From Azorhizobium sp943371865 (lineage in GTDB: Bacteria > Pseudomonadota > Alphaproteobacteria > Rhizobiales > Xanthobacteraceae): a DNA stretch of 64,000 nucleotides. Below the pieces are notes generated by a model. It worked only from the letters and a program-made list of their open reading frames with translations. It did not search any database and was not told the DNA's origin. Shown here one piece after another: positions 20,310 through 29,460 of this stretch (position 1 is its first letter; each line of letters starts with the position of its first letter). Made by a program: the position numbers and the translations under genes. Location of the stretch: contig NZ_CALRWL010000020.1 of NCBI RefSeq assembly GCF_943371865.1, positions 1 to 64,000 of the forward strand, read 5' to 3'.

Positions 20310-20648
20310 TCAGAGCGCGAAGCTGGTGCCGCAGCCGCAGGAGGCGGTGGCATGGGGATTGTCGATCTTGAACGCCGAGCCGATGAGGTCGTCGACAAAA
20401 TCAATCCGCGATCCGGAGAGGTAATCGAGCGACACCTTGTCCACCACCACGGTGGCGCCGTCCCGTTCGATGACGGTATCGTCATCACCCCGCTCGCGCG
20501 TCACGTCGAAGCGATATTGAAAGCCGGAGCACCCGCCGCCTTCCACGCTCACCCGCAGAACGCTCTCAGGAGCTTCCGTGGCTAGAATTTCAGATATGCG
20601 GCGTGCCGCGTTGGCGGTCACGACCACGGTTTCTTGATTGGGTTCCAT
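20310..20648 (-). CDS. erpA: Iron-sulfur cluster insertion protein (A-type carrier)
   Basis: Carries and delivers Fe-S clusters to target enzymes. The 112 residues have the A-type fold with its three cysteines: Cys40 in GGGCSGFQYRF and Cys104/Cys106 in the C-terminal SCGCGTSF. The NPHATASCGCG stretch is close to ErpA/HesB of alphaproteobacteria. It is divergent from dgt with 126 bases between the starts; the same erpA-dgt-argS neighbourhood is common in Hyphomicrobiales. ErpA versus IscA cannot be settled by motif alone. Confidence 0.9.
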   Translation of the reverse strand: MEPNQETVVVTANAARRISEILATEAPESVLRVSVEGGGCSGFQYRFDVTRERGDDDTVIERDGATVVVDKVSLDYLSGSRIDFVDDLIGSAFKIDNPHATASCGCGTSFAL

Positions 20649-20774
20649 GGCCTGCTTTCAGCGCCTTTCGGCGGTTGATCGGTTCGTCATTGGATAGTTA
20701 AGTGCGCGCGCCGCCAAGTCAACGCCGCCGGGTCGCCGGGCGGTCGGGATAATCATGCGGAAACGGGAGGGCGG

Positions 20775-21971
20775 ATGGCGGTTTCTGGTGCACGGTCGAG
20801 GGTGTTGTGGGCCAGCGATCCGGTCTGGACCCGTGGGCGACTGGTGTCGGAGCCGGAAGGCTCCCGCAGCGCGTTCCGCCGGGATTGCGACCGGATCATC
20901 CATTCGACCGGCTTCCGCCGCCTCAAGCACAAGACCCAGGTCTTCGTGTTTCATGAGGGCGACCACTATCGCACCCGCCTCACCCATACGCTCGAAGTGG
21001 CCCAGATCGCCCGGTCCATCGCCCGGGCGCTGGGGCTGGACGAGGACCTGTCCGAGGCGCTGGCTCTGGCCCATGACCTTGGCCATCCCCCCTTCGCCCA
21101 TGCCGGCGAGCGGGCGCTGGATGCCTGCATGGCGGCATTCGGCGGCTTCGACCACAATGCCCAATCGCTGCGCGTGGTCACCCGGCTGGAGCGCCGCTAT
21201 GCGGCGTTCGACGGGCTGAACCTCACCTGGGAGACCCTGGAGGGCATCGCCAAGCACAATGGCCCGCTGACGGATCGCGACGGCGCGGTGCTGCATGGCC
21301 GGGGCGGCGGGCTGCCCCATGCCATTGTCGCCCATTCGGCTGTGCAGGACCTGGAGTTATGGAGCCATGCGGGCGCCGAGGCCCAGGTGGCCGCGATCTC
21401 CGACGACATCGCCTATGACGTCCATGATCTCGACGACGGCCTGCGCGCCCGCCTGTTCACCCTGGACGAACTGCGAGACCTGCCCCTGGTTGGTGACGTC
21501 CTTTCCGAGGTGCGGGCATTGTGGCCCGATTTGGAGGAGGGCCGCATCATTCATGAAGTGATGCGGCGACTGATCACCCGGCTGGTGGAGGATGTGGTGC
21601 GCGAGAGCGAACTGCGCGCCCATGCGGCGGCAGTGCGGTCCAGCTATGAGGTCCGGATGCTGGGCCACCCCCTGGTGGCTTTTTCCCCTGCCATGCGCAC
21701 AGCGGAAGCGGCGGTGAAGGGGTTCCTGTTCCCGCATATGTATCGGCACCCGCGGGTCAACCGGATCATGGATGACGCCCAGGGCGTGATCCGGGATCTG
21801 TTCGGGCATTTCCTGGCGAACCCACGGGACATGCCCAGCGATTGGCACCTGAGCGACCCCGAGCCGGCCCGGCTGGCGCGGCGCGTCACCGACTATATCG
21901 CCGGCATGACCGACCGCTATGCGCTCGACCAGCATGCCCGTTTTTTTGACACGACGCCGGAATTGCGTTAG
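20775..21971 (+). CDS. dgt: Deoxyguanosinetriphosphate triphosphohydrolase-like protein
   Basis: HD-superfamily dNTPase releasing deoxynucleoside and tripolyphosphate. The 398 residues hold the metal-binding HD motif: His71 in RTRLTHTLEVAQ and His100-Asp101 in ALAHDLGHPPFAHAG, with a later conserved Asp in DDIAYDVHDLDD. The N-terminal STGFRRLKHKTQVF segment is standard for the type-2 dGTPase-like subfamily. GGGAGGG precedes the ATG. It is followed by argS after 32 bases, probably one transcript. Confidence 0.95.
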   Translation: MAVSGARSRVLWASDPVWTRGRLVSEPEGSRSAFRRDCDRIIHSTGFRRLKHKTQVFVFHEGDHYRTRLTHTLEVAQIARSIARALGLDEDLSEALALAHDLGHPPFAHAGERALDACMAAFGGFDHNAQSLRVVTRLERRYAAFDGLNLTWETLEGIAKHNGPLTDRDGAVLHGRGGGLPHAIVAHSAVQDLELWSHAGAEAQVAAISDDIAYDVHDLDDGLRARLFTLDELRDLPLVGDVLSEVRALWPDLEEGRIIHEVMRRLITRLVEDVVRESELRAHAAAVRSSYEVRMLGHPLVAFSPAMRTAEAAVKGFLFPHMYRHPRVNRIMDDAQGVIRDLFGHFLANPRDMPSDWHLSDPEPARLARRVTDYIAGMTDRYALDQHARFFDTTPELR

Positions 21972-22003
21972 GCGCCGGTGCCCTCATCACATCGGATTGA
22001 GCC

Positions 22004-23761
22004 ATGAACGTCTACGCGATCTTCGCCGATCACGTGCGAGATGCCGTTGCCGCCCTCGCCAGCGAGCAGGGTGCGGCAGGCACCCTCGATCTCACGCGCA
22101 TCGTGGTGGAGCCGCCGCGCGACGCCAGCCACGGCGATCTTGCCACCAATGCCGCCATGGTGCTGGCCAAGGATCTGGGCCTCAAGCCGCGCGATCTGGC
22201 CGAGCGCATCGCCGCCAAGCTGGCGGCGATCCCGCAGGTGGTGAAGGTGGACGTGGCCGGTCCCGGCTTCATCAATCTGACCCTGGATCCGGCCTTCTGG
22301 CCGCTGGTGCTGGGCGCCGTGTTGCGCGCCGGGCCGGACTTCGGCCGCTCCACCGTTGGCGGCAATGAAGCTGTGAACGTGGAATATGTCTCCGCCAATC
22401 CCACCGGCCCCATGCATGTGGGCCATTGCCGTGGCGCGGTGTTCGGCGATGCCATGGCCAGCCTGCTGGCGTTCGCCGGCTACAAGGTGACGCGCGAATA
22501 TTACATCAACGACGCCGGCGCCCAGGTGGACGTGCTCGGGCGCTCGGTGTTCCTGCGCTATCGCGAGGCGGTGACGGGGCAGGCGGCGGAAATCCCCGAT
22601 GGCCTCTATCCCGGCGACTATCTGGTCCCGGTCGGCCAGGAACTGGCGCAGATCCACGGCTCGGCCTTCCTGGAGGCGCCGGAATCCGAATGGCTGCCGG
22701 TGTTCCGCAGTTTTGCCATCGGCGCCATGATGGTGATGATCCGCGAGGATCTGGCGGCACTGGGCATTTCGTTCGACGTATTCTTCTCCGAGCGCTCGCT
22801 CACGGTCGGCCCCGACCGCGTCGGCCTGACCATCGAGCAGTTGCGCCGGACCGGCGAGGTCTATCAGGGCCGGCTGGCGCCGCCCAAGGGCGCGCCCATC
22901 GAGGATTGGGAAGATCGCGAGCAGACCTTGTTCCGCACCACCGCGTTCGGCGACGACGTGGACCGGCCGTTGGTCAAGTCCGACGGCGGCTACACCTATT
23001 TCGCCGGCGACATCGCCTACCATAAGGACAAGTTCGACCGCGGCTTCCGGCGCATGATCGATGTCTGGGGCGCCGACCACGGCGGCTATGTGAAGCGCAT
23101 GCAGGCCGCAGTGAAGGCGGTCTCCGCCGGTCAGGCCACGCTGGACGTGGAACTGTGCCAGTTGGTCCGGCTGTTCCGCCACGGCGAGCCGGTGCGCATG
23201 TCCAAGCGCGCAGGCTCGTTCGTGACCCTGCGTGAAGTGGTGGACGAAGTGGGCCGTGATGCGGTGCGCTTCATGATGCTGTTCCGCAAGAATGATGCGC
23301 CACTGGATTTCGATCTCGCCAAGGTGATCGAGCAGTCACGGGAAAATCCGGTGTTCTACGTGCAGTATGCGCACGCCCGGGCACAATCCATCCTACGCAA
23401 TGCAAAAGAACAATATGCCGATCTCCCGGATGAATGCAGCTTCTATGCCCATGCGCCGCTCGGCCGGTTGGATGACGAGGGCGAGCTGTCACTGGTGAAG
23501 CGCCTCTCCGGCTGGCCGCGCCTGGTGGAGCAAGCCGCCACAGCACGGGAACCGCACCGGGTGGCATTTTATTTGCATGACGTAGCGAGCGATTTTCACG
23601 GCCAATGGAACCGCGGAAAAGACTTGCCACATTTACGCTTCATTATGGAGAATGATCGAGAATTGACCATGGCTCGACTGGCTTTGGTCCATGGCGTGGC
23701 CGCGGTCCTCGCCTCAGGCCTCGGCTTGCTGGGCGTTGAGGCCGTCGATGAAATGAAGTGA
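22004..23761 (+). CDS. argS: Arginyl-tRNA synthetase
   Basis: Class I synthetase charging tRNA-Arg. The 585 residues have the N-terminal additional domain, the HIGH-type motif NPTGPMHVGHCRG (about 131-143), a KMSKS-like loop VRMSKRAGSFVTL (about 397-409), and a C-terminal anticodon-binding domain ending GVEAVDEMK. Length is normal. No strong Shine-Dalgarno sits before the ATG, which fits coupling to dgt 32 bases upstream. Confidence 0.97.
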   Translation: MNVYAIFADHVRDAVAALASEQGAAGTLDLTRIVVEPPRDASHGDLATNAAMVLAKDLGLKPRDLAERIAAKLAAIPQVVKVDVAGPGFINLTLDPAFWPLVLGAVLRAGPDFGRSTVGGNEAVNVEYVSANPTGPMHVGHCRGAVFGDAMASLLAFAGYKVTREYYINDAGAQVDVLGRSVFLRYREAVTGQAAEIPDGLYPGDYLVPVGQELAQIHGSAFLEAPESEWLPVFRSFAIGAMMVMIREDLAALGISFDVFFSERSLTVGPDRVGLTIEQLRRTGEVYQGRLAPPKGAPIEDWEDREQTLFRTTAFGDDVDRPLVKSDGGYTYFAGDIAYHKDKFDRGFRRMIDVWGADHGGYVKRMQAAVKAVSAGQATLDVELCQLVRLFRHGEPVRMSKRAGSFVTLREVVDEVGRDAVRFMMLFRKNDAPLDFDLAKVIEQSRENPVFYVQYAHARAQSILRNAKEQYADLPDECSFYAHAPLGRLDDEGELSLVKRLSGWPRLVEQAATAREPHRVAFYLHDVASDFHGQWNRGKDLPHLRFIMENDRELTMARLALVHGVAAVLASGLGLLGVEAVDEMK

Positions 23762-23842
23762 CCGTCTCGTCTCGAACTCCGCTGCCGGTTGGCGCGGAGG
23801 TTTTCGGCGATCTGGGCGGCTAACGGGCACGATCGAGGCGAC

Positions 23843-25369
23843 ATGGGCGACGAAAGCAGGTTCCGCTACCGGCGCGACGAGAATTCCGCCAGCGATGGCC
23901 GCTTGCCGCGCGCGGAGCGCCCGGCTGCGCCTGCGCCGCGGGGCGAGGCCAGCGGGAGCCGCGCCGACGATGCGCTGGCCGAACTCGCCCGGTTGATTGG
24001 CGATGAAGACCCGTTTGCGGACTTTGGCGATCTGACCAAGCCCGAACCAGAGCCGGTGCGGGCACGTCCCCGCGCTGAACCCGCGCCGATGCCGAAGTTC
24101 GCGGCGCCGCCGGTGGAACGCCGGTTCGATGACTGGCAGCCCGGTCGTCGCGGGCTGCGTGAGCCCCCGGCGGGCACACCGGCCCCCCAGGCGCCGGCGC
24201 CCGTTCCTGCGGACGATTGGAGCGACCCGAGCCGTGGAAATGTCCGCTCTGGCTATGGATCGCTGTCGCGCAAAGCCGAGCCCGAACCTGAATATGATTA
24301 TGACGAGCCGCAGGTGCCGGCCCGCCAAACCACGGCCTATGGGTCGACAGCCCCGGCGGCAGGTCAGGCCCAGCCGCAGGCGCGGGGCCAGGCCCATGCG
24401 GACGACGATGCCGCTTATGCCTATGGCGCGCAGCGGGACCAGTATGAGGATTATGACGACGCCTACGATCCGGCCTATACGGACGACGGCTACATGCCGC
24501 CCCATGACGACGATCTCTATGATCCAGAGCCCGCGCGTCGCAAGAACCGCCTGATTCTGCTGCTGGTTGCCTGCGTGCTCGGCCTGGTGGTCGCGGGTGT
24601 CGCCGGTGTGTTTGCCTATCGCATGGCGACGGGGACGGACTCGACGCAGAGCGCGGGCGCTCAGCCGCCCGTGATCAAAGCCGGGTCCACTCCGGTTAAG
24701 ACCGCAGGTCCCACACCTGGCGCGCCGGCGTCCGATGGCCAGAAGCTGATCTACGATCGGGTGGGGGGCGCCCAGCCTGGCAATGAACGGGTCGTGCCCC
24801 GCGAGGAGCAGCCCGTGGACGTGAATGCCGCTGCCGCGGCCAATCAAGCGGCGAATGCACCGGGCACCACCGAGCCCAAGAAGGTGAAGACGCTGACGGT
24901 GCGTGCGGACGGCACGGTGGTGACCCCGCAGGCGGCCCCCGCCGCCGCGCCGGCTCGTCCGGCCGGTGTGGCGCCGGTAGCTTATGCCCCGAACCAGAAC
25001 CCGCTGCCGGTGGCGGCGCCGACGCCGACCCCGGTGAGCACCGTTCCCGCCACCCCGACCGCACCGGCTGGTGTCACGGCCGCAGTGACCCCGCCGCCGG
25101 CGGCGGCGCCGGCTGGAGCGGGTGCCTATGTGGTGCAGGTGTCGTCGCAGAAGTCGGAGACCGATGCGCTCGGCTCCTGGAAGGTGCTGCAATCACGGTT
25201 CCCGCAATTGCTGGGCAGCTACAAGGCCACGGTGAAGAAGGCGGATCTGGGCGATCGTGGTATCTACTACCGGGCGCAGGTGGGGCCGTTCACGACCCGT
25301 GAGCAGGCGAACGACCTGTGCAACAGCCTGCGCGCCCAAGGCGGCGACTGCCTGGTGCAGAAGAACTGA
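23843..25369 (+). CDS. SPOR-domain cell-envelope protein
   Basis: Inner-membrane protein expected to bind denuded septal peptidoglycan. The 508 residues contain a charged, Pro/Tyr/Asp-rich cytoplasmic part and one membrane helix (about 236-257, NRLILLLVACVLGLVVAG). A long Pro/Ala-rich periplasmic linker and a C-terminal SPOR domain (about 428-508, starting GAYVVQVSSQKSETDA and ending GDCLVQKN) follow. GAGGCGAC precedes the chosen ATG. argS-SPOR is the usual alphaproteobacterial order, but nagZ and scpAB, which normally follow, are absent; a terminator comes instead. Confidence 0.92.
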   Translation: MGDESRFRYRRDENSASDGRLPRAERPAAPAPRGEASGSRADDALAELARLIGDEDPFADFGDLTKPEPEPVRARPRAEPAPMPKFAAPPVERRFDDWQPGRRGLREPPAGTPAPQAPAPVPADDWSDPSRGNVRSGYGSLSRKAEPEPEYDYDEPQVPARQTTAYGSTAPAAGQAQPQARGQAHADDDAAYAYGAQRDQYEDYDDAYDPAYTDDGYMPPHDDDLYDPEPARRKNRLILLLVACVLGLVVAGVAGVFAYRMATGTDSTQSAGAQPPVIKAGSTPVKTAGPTPGAPASDGQKLIYDRVGGAQPGNERVVPREEQPVDVNAAAAANQAANAPGTTEPKKVKTLTVRADGTVVTPQAAPAAAPARPAGVAPVAYAPNQNPLPVAAPTPTPVSTVPATPTAPAGVTAAVTPPPAAAPAGAGAYVVQVSSQKSETDALGSWKVLQSRFPQLLGSYKATVKKADLGDRGIYYRAQVGPFTTREQANDLCNSLRAQGGDCLVQKN

Positions 25370-25408
25370 GCCTGCGCCGCGGAACGCGCGGCGACGGCGG
25401 AGACAATG

Positions 25409-25441
25409 AAAAGGGGCGCCCCATGGGGGCGCCCCTTTTTG
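25409..25441. terminator. Bidirectional Rho-independent terminator
   Basis: The perfect palindrome AAAAGGGGCGCCCC-ATGG-GGGCGCCCCTTTTT is flanked by A and T runs and lies 40 bases after the SPOR gene and before the convergent DUF815 gene. Confidence 0.9.
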
Positions 25442-25512
25442 TTTCCATTGCTCTGGCCTTGTCGTTTGTGCGGCTCACCGAACGCAGATCGAAAGGCCGG
25501 GCACCTCGGCGC

Positions 25513-26409
25513 TCAACTGTCCTTGAGATGCACGCCCAGGCGCCCGGCCAGATCCTGAACATATTGCCAGGCGGTGCGCCCTGATCGGGCGCCGCGGGTC
25601 GTGGACCATTCCAGCGCCTCCGGGCGCCACACCGGCTCCTCGACCGGAATACCGTGATGGGCGATATAGCCGGCGACCATGGCCAGATACTCGTCCTGGC
25701 TGCACTTGTGGAAACCGAGCCAAAGACCGAAGCGGTCCGACAGCGAGACCTTCTCTTCCACCGCCTCGCCCGGATTGATGGCGGTGGACCGCTCGTTGTC
25801 CATCATGTCTCGCGGCAGCAGGTGGCGCCGGTTCGAGGTGGCATAGAAAATCACATTGTCCGGCCGGCCCTCGATGCCGCCCTCCAGCACCGCCTTGAGC
25901 GACTTGTAGGAGGTGTCGTCGGCATCGAATGACAGGTCGTCGCAAAACACGATGAACCGATGCCGCGAGGTGCGCACGTGCGCCATCAGCCCCGGCAGGG
26001 TTTCGATGTCCTCGCGATGGATCTCCACCAGCTTAAGGCGCGGTCCCGCTGGATCGGTCAGCGCGGCGTTGACATAAGCGTGGGCCGCTTTCACCAGCGA
26101 GCTCTTGCCCATGCCGCGGGCGCCCCACAGCAAAGCGTTGTTGGCGGACAGGCCGACGGCGAAGCGGCGGGTATTCTCCACCAGCTGATCGCGAACCCGG
26201 TCGATGCCCTGGAGCAGCTCCATGTCCACCCGATTCACCCGCGCCACCGGCTCGAAGCGCGTGGGCGCCGTGGCCCAGACGAAGGCATCTGCGAGGTCGA
26301 AATCCACCGCCGCATCCCGCGGCGGCGCGGTGCGCTCCAGCGCCTCGGCGATACGGGTCAAGACGGTGTGCAAGGCGGCGGCGTCGATCGTGCTGGTGTC
26401 TTGTGGCAT
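25513..26409 (-). CDS. DUF815 family AAA-like ATPase
   Basis: 298-residue P-loop ATPase of a family widespread in proteobacteria, with unknown physiological role. Walker A is GARGMGKSSLVK (about 97-108) and Walker B is FIVFCDDLSF. Downstream are the family blocks YKSLKAVLEGG, ATSNRRHLLPR (sensor 1-like) and SDRFGLWLGFHKC. The start was chosen at the second of two ATGs because GGGAG abuts the first but sits six bases from the second. It is convergent with the SPOR gene across a terminator. Confidence 0.9.
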   Translation of the reverse strand: MPQDTSTIDAAALHTVLTRIAEALERTAPPRDAAVDFDLADAFVWATAPTRFEPVARVNRVDMELLQGIDRVRDQLVENTRRFAVGLSANNALLWGARGMGKSSLVKAAHAYVNAALTDPAGPRLKLVEIHREDIETLPGLMAHVRTSRHRFIVFCDDLSFDADDTSYKSLKAVLEGGIEGRPDNVIFYATSNRRHLLPRDMMDNERSTAINPGEAVEEKVSLSDRFGLWLGFHKCSQDEYLAMVAGYIAHHGIPVEEPVWRPEALEWSTTRGARSGRTAWQYVQDLAGRLGVHLKDS

Positions 26410-26644
26410 CGGCATCTCCCTGCAGCGGCATTAAGGCTCGCGCCGTCCGCCGACAAGCGCCCGCACGCGCGGGCGCGGCACGGCAAGCCATGCACCTCGC
26501 GCAGACGTGCGGCGATGCCGGGGGCATGTTGCGGCGCAAGAAGAATGCGTTAACCTGCGCCTGGGACTATGGGGACGGGCTGGGTCGAAGGGGAACGAGC
26601 CGTTTGGGTTCGTCCGCTGATGGGCACCATCAACGGAGCACCGT

Positions 26645-27337
26645 ATGCGACCAGGTAAGGGACAGGGCCGTGTGGCGTCGCGGGTGATCGGCGCGGCACT
26701 TTTGACATCGGCCGCAGGTTTTGCGCAGGCCGAGGATATCAAGACAACCATCGTCAGGACCGCCAACACCGATGGCAGCGCCGCCGTGTCGGTGGAGAGC
26801 GTCCCCGTGTGGCTGGACGGGACCAAGTTCGGCCTGGATCTGTCGCTCGCGGCGGCGCCCGTCGGCACGGTGCAGCCGAACCGCCCCCTGCCATGGACGG
26901 TGACCGATACGTCGGCGGCGGCGGCTTGGGCCAGGATGAGCGTTCCCACCCAGGCCCAATGGCTGCCATGGCAGGAAACGACGCTGGATATGCGGGTGGA
27001 CCCCACACAGGACAGCAGCCGGATCGCCACCACCTTCACGCGCAGTTGGGTGGTGTGGGACCATGTGACCGCCAGCTTCAACGACAGTTATGCCCTGACC
27101 CGCAATCTCGACCAGGGGGGACGCTGGGAAACGGGCAAGTCGGTGAGCCTCGACCTCCAGGAGACCGGAACCCGGATCTCGGTGGCCGCGAACACCAACT
27201 CCAGTGATCATGCCTGGCTGCCGTCCGCCAGCGCCCAGCAGCAACTCCTGGGGCCGTTGAGCCTGACCACCACGGTGTCGAATACCGGCACCGAGATCAC
27301 CAAGTCGATCACTGCCGGCTTCCGCCACACCTGGTAG
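26645..27337 (+). CDS. Secreted beta-rich protein, possibly an outer-membrane barrel, function unknown
   Basis: 230 residues with a signal peptide ending FAQAED (about residue 30). The remainder alternates polar and hydrophobic residues in many short strands (TTFTRSWVVWDHVTASFND, KSVSLDLQETGTRISVAANT) and ends with an aromatic residue (GFRHTW), as outer-membrane barrels do. GGAG lies six bases before the ATG. The family is not recognised. It is flanked by the divergent DUF815 gene and the convergent tauE-like gene, so it is probably its own transcript. Confidence 0.75.
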   Translation: MRPGKGQGRVASRVIGAALLTSAAGFAQAEDIKTTIVRTANTDGSAAVSVESVPVWLDGTKFGLDLSLAAAPVGTVQPNRPLPWTVTDTSAAAAWARMSVPTQAQWLPWQETTLDMRVDPTQDSSRIATTFTRSWVVWDHVTASFNDSYALTRNLDQGGRWETGKSVSLDLQETGTRISVAANTNSSDHAWLPSASAQQQLLGPLSLTTTVSNTGTEITKSITAGFRHTW

Positions 27338-27354
27338 CCCCACCGGGCGGGCGA

Positions 27355-28191
27355 TCAGGGCCAGATGATCGCCACCAGAAAACGGGCGGCGATCAGCAGC
27401 AAGAAGACGCCGAAGCCGATTTCCAGAGTTCGGCGCGGTAGTGCGTGGGCCATTCGCACTCCCAGCGGCGCGGTCAGGGCGCTGACGGGGGCCATGCAGA
27501 CGAAGCCGATCACCGAGACATAGCCCAGCGAGAGGGGCGGCAACTGGCCCATGTGGGCCCAGCCGGCGATGATGTATCCCACCACGCCGGGCAGGGGGAT
27601 GAACATGCCGAGCCCCGCCGAGGTGGCCACCGCGGCGTGGATCGGCACCCCGTAGAGGCCGAGCAGGATGGTGGACAGGCCGCCACCGGCGACCCCGATC
27701 ATGGACGAGGCCATGCCGATGAAGAAGCCGGAGATCCGCAGCGCGGTTTTTCCCGGCAGGCCGGTGCCGATGCGCCACTCGGTGCGCCCGGCGATGCTCT
27801 TTGTGGCCAGCACCGTGACCAGGGCGACGAAGATGGCCTGGAGTACCCAGCCACGGACGAAGCCAGCAATGGCACTGCCGACCACGACGCCCAGCACCGC
27901 GGGAACCCGCCAGGCGGCCAGCACACCCGGGATGGCGGCGCCGCGGGCCTGATGGGCCTTATAGGACCGGAAGGCGGTGGGAACGATGATGGCAAGCGAG
28001 GTGCCGATGCACAATTGCATCCGCACGTCCTCGCTGACGCCAATAATCCGAAACACCTCATAGAGCACGGGCACGATGATGCCGCCGCCGCCGACGCCTA
28101 GCAGGCCGGCCAGGATCCCGGTTGCCGCCCCGCCCACCAACAGGGCGATCACGAGGTAGCCGATTTCGGTCAAGGGGATGGCGGACAGCAT
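27355..28191 (-). CDS. TauE/SafE family anion (sulfite/organosulfur) exporter
   Basis: Polytopic membrane permease of the TauE/SafE family (formerly DUF81). The 278 residues have about eight helices and the two family half-repeats: GILAGLLGVGGGGIIVPVLYEVF near the N-terminus and FIGMASSMIGVAGGGLSTILL midway. Substrates known in the family are sulfite, sulfoacetate or taurine-derived anions; nothing nearby fixes it. The start MLSAIPLTEI was chosen because the frame upstream (28 codons) has no membrane character. The Shine-Dalgarno is weak. Confidence 0.88.
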   Translation of the reverse strand: MLSAIPLTEIGYLVIALLVGGAATGILAGLLGVGGGGIIVPVLYEVFRIIGVSEDVRMQLCIGTSLAIIVPTAFRSYKAHQARGAAIPGVLAAWRVPAVLGVVVGSAIAGFVRGWVLQAIFVALVTVLATKSIAGRTEWRIGTGLPGKTALRISGFFIGMASSMIGVAGGGLSTILLGLYGVPIHAAVATSAGLGMFIPLPGVVGYIIAGWAHMGQLPPLSLGYVSVIGFVCMAPVSALTAPLGVRMAHALPRRTLEIGFGVFLLLIAARFLVAIIWP

Positions 28192-28349
28192 GGGGACTCG
28201 CAAATGCCGGGACGGCACGGGAGCGCCATGTGCACCCCGGCGGTTCGCCTGTCCAGAGATGCCCCGTTGGGGCACCGTTCAGCGATCTTCTCCGGGCAGG
28301 GTGGCCGCCGTGCGTGGGCAATACAACCCACCGGGTCGTCTTGAGCGCC

Positions 28350-29348
28350 TCAGGCCGCGTCGGAACGGGCCTCGGGATGGCGGATGCAGGCCACCGCCTT
28401 CCGCACCACGGCGAGGCCGGCGCCGGGGACCAGGGCCTCTGTGGCCAGCGTCCGTCGATAGGCGCGGGCGCCCGCGCGCCCGCCAAACAGGCCGAGCATA
28501 TGGCGGGTGATATCGTGCAGACGGCCACCCGCTTCCACATGGGCCGCCATATAGGGTTCGAACGCCGCTATGGCCGCAAAGCTGTCCGCATGGGGGGCAG
28601 GGGCGCCGAAGATGTCCGGATCCACCTGCAGCAGGAGATCGGGGTTCTGATAGGCAGCACGGCCGAGCATCACGCCATCGAGGCCAGCGCCTTCGCGCGC
28701 GGCATCGGCGAGGGTCAGCAGACCGCCGTTGAGCACGATCGGTACGTGGGGCAGCCGCGCCTTGAGGCGCCGGACCCGGTCGTAATCCAAGGGCGGCACT
28801 TCGCGATTCTCCTTGGGCGACAGCCCCTGGAGCCAGGCCTTGCGGGCATGCACGATCAGGCCGTCCACCCCGGCGGCGACCACCGCATCCGCCAGCGCAT
28901 CCAAGGCAAGTTCCACATCCTGCTCGTCCACGCCGATCCGGCATTTCACGGTGACGGGGATCGACACCTCCGCCTTCATGGCCGCCACGCAGTCCGCCAC
29001 CAATGCCGGGGCGCGCATCAAGCAGGCACCGAAATTGCCACCCTTCACGCGGTCCGAGGGACAGCCGACATTCAGGTTGATTTCGTCATAGCCGAACTCG
29101 GCGCCAATCCGCGCCGCTTGCGCCAGAAGGACGGGGTCGCTTCCGCCCAATTGGACCGCGACGGGGTGCTCACAGGGGGAGAAGCCCAAGAGACGCGCAC
29201 GATCGCCATGGATCACCGCGAGCGCCGTGACCATCTCGGTGTAGAGCAGCGCGTGCTGCGTCAACGTGCGGTGGAACGCGCGACAATGACGGTCCGTCCA
29301 CTCCATCATAGGGGCCGTGGCAAATCTATATGAGTGAGTTTTCGACAT
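28350..29348 (-). CDS. dusA: tRNA-dihydrouridine synthase A
   Basis: FMN enzyme reducing uridines in the tRNA D-loop. The 332 residues begin MSKTHSYRFATAPMMEWTDRHCR and contain the Dus signature LNVGCPSDRVKGGNFGACLM (catalytic Cys), VKCRIGVDEQD and IVHARKAWLQGLSPKENR, all DusA-specific. The 5' end of dusA is a known integration site for a family of tyrosine-recombinase islands. A ruined recombinase gene begins 112 bases upstream, facing away. The reading frame is intact, as expected when integration restores the gene's start. Confidence 0.95.
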   Translation of the reverse strand: MSKTHSYRFATAPMMEWTDRHCRAFHRTLTQHALLYTEMVTALAVIHGDRARLLGFSPCEHPVAVQLGGSDPVLLAQAARIGAEFGYDEINLNVGCPSDRVKGGNFGACLMRAPALVADCVAAMKAEVSIPVTVKCRIGVDEQDVELALDALADAVVAAGVDGLIVHARKAWLQGLSPKENREVPPLDYDRVRRLKARLPHVPIVLNGGLLTLADAAREGAGLDGVMLGRAAYQNPDLLLQVDPDIFGAPAPHADSFAAIAAFEPYMAAHVEAGGRLHDITRHMLGLFGGRAGARAYRRTLATEALVPGAGLAVVRKAVACIRHPEARSDAA

Positions 29349-29460
29349 TATTTTCGTAACTTCAAGGAGTTGGGTCTCGTCGTGTGCATTCGAGTTTTCG
29401 CCACGATACGCCCCAATTTCCGATTTTTCGACGTGTGAGTGCACACGGAGCGCACACGGT

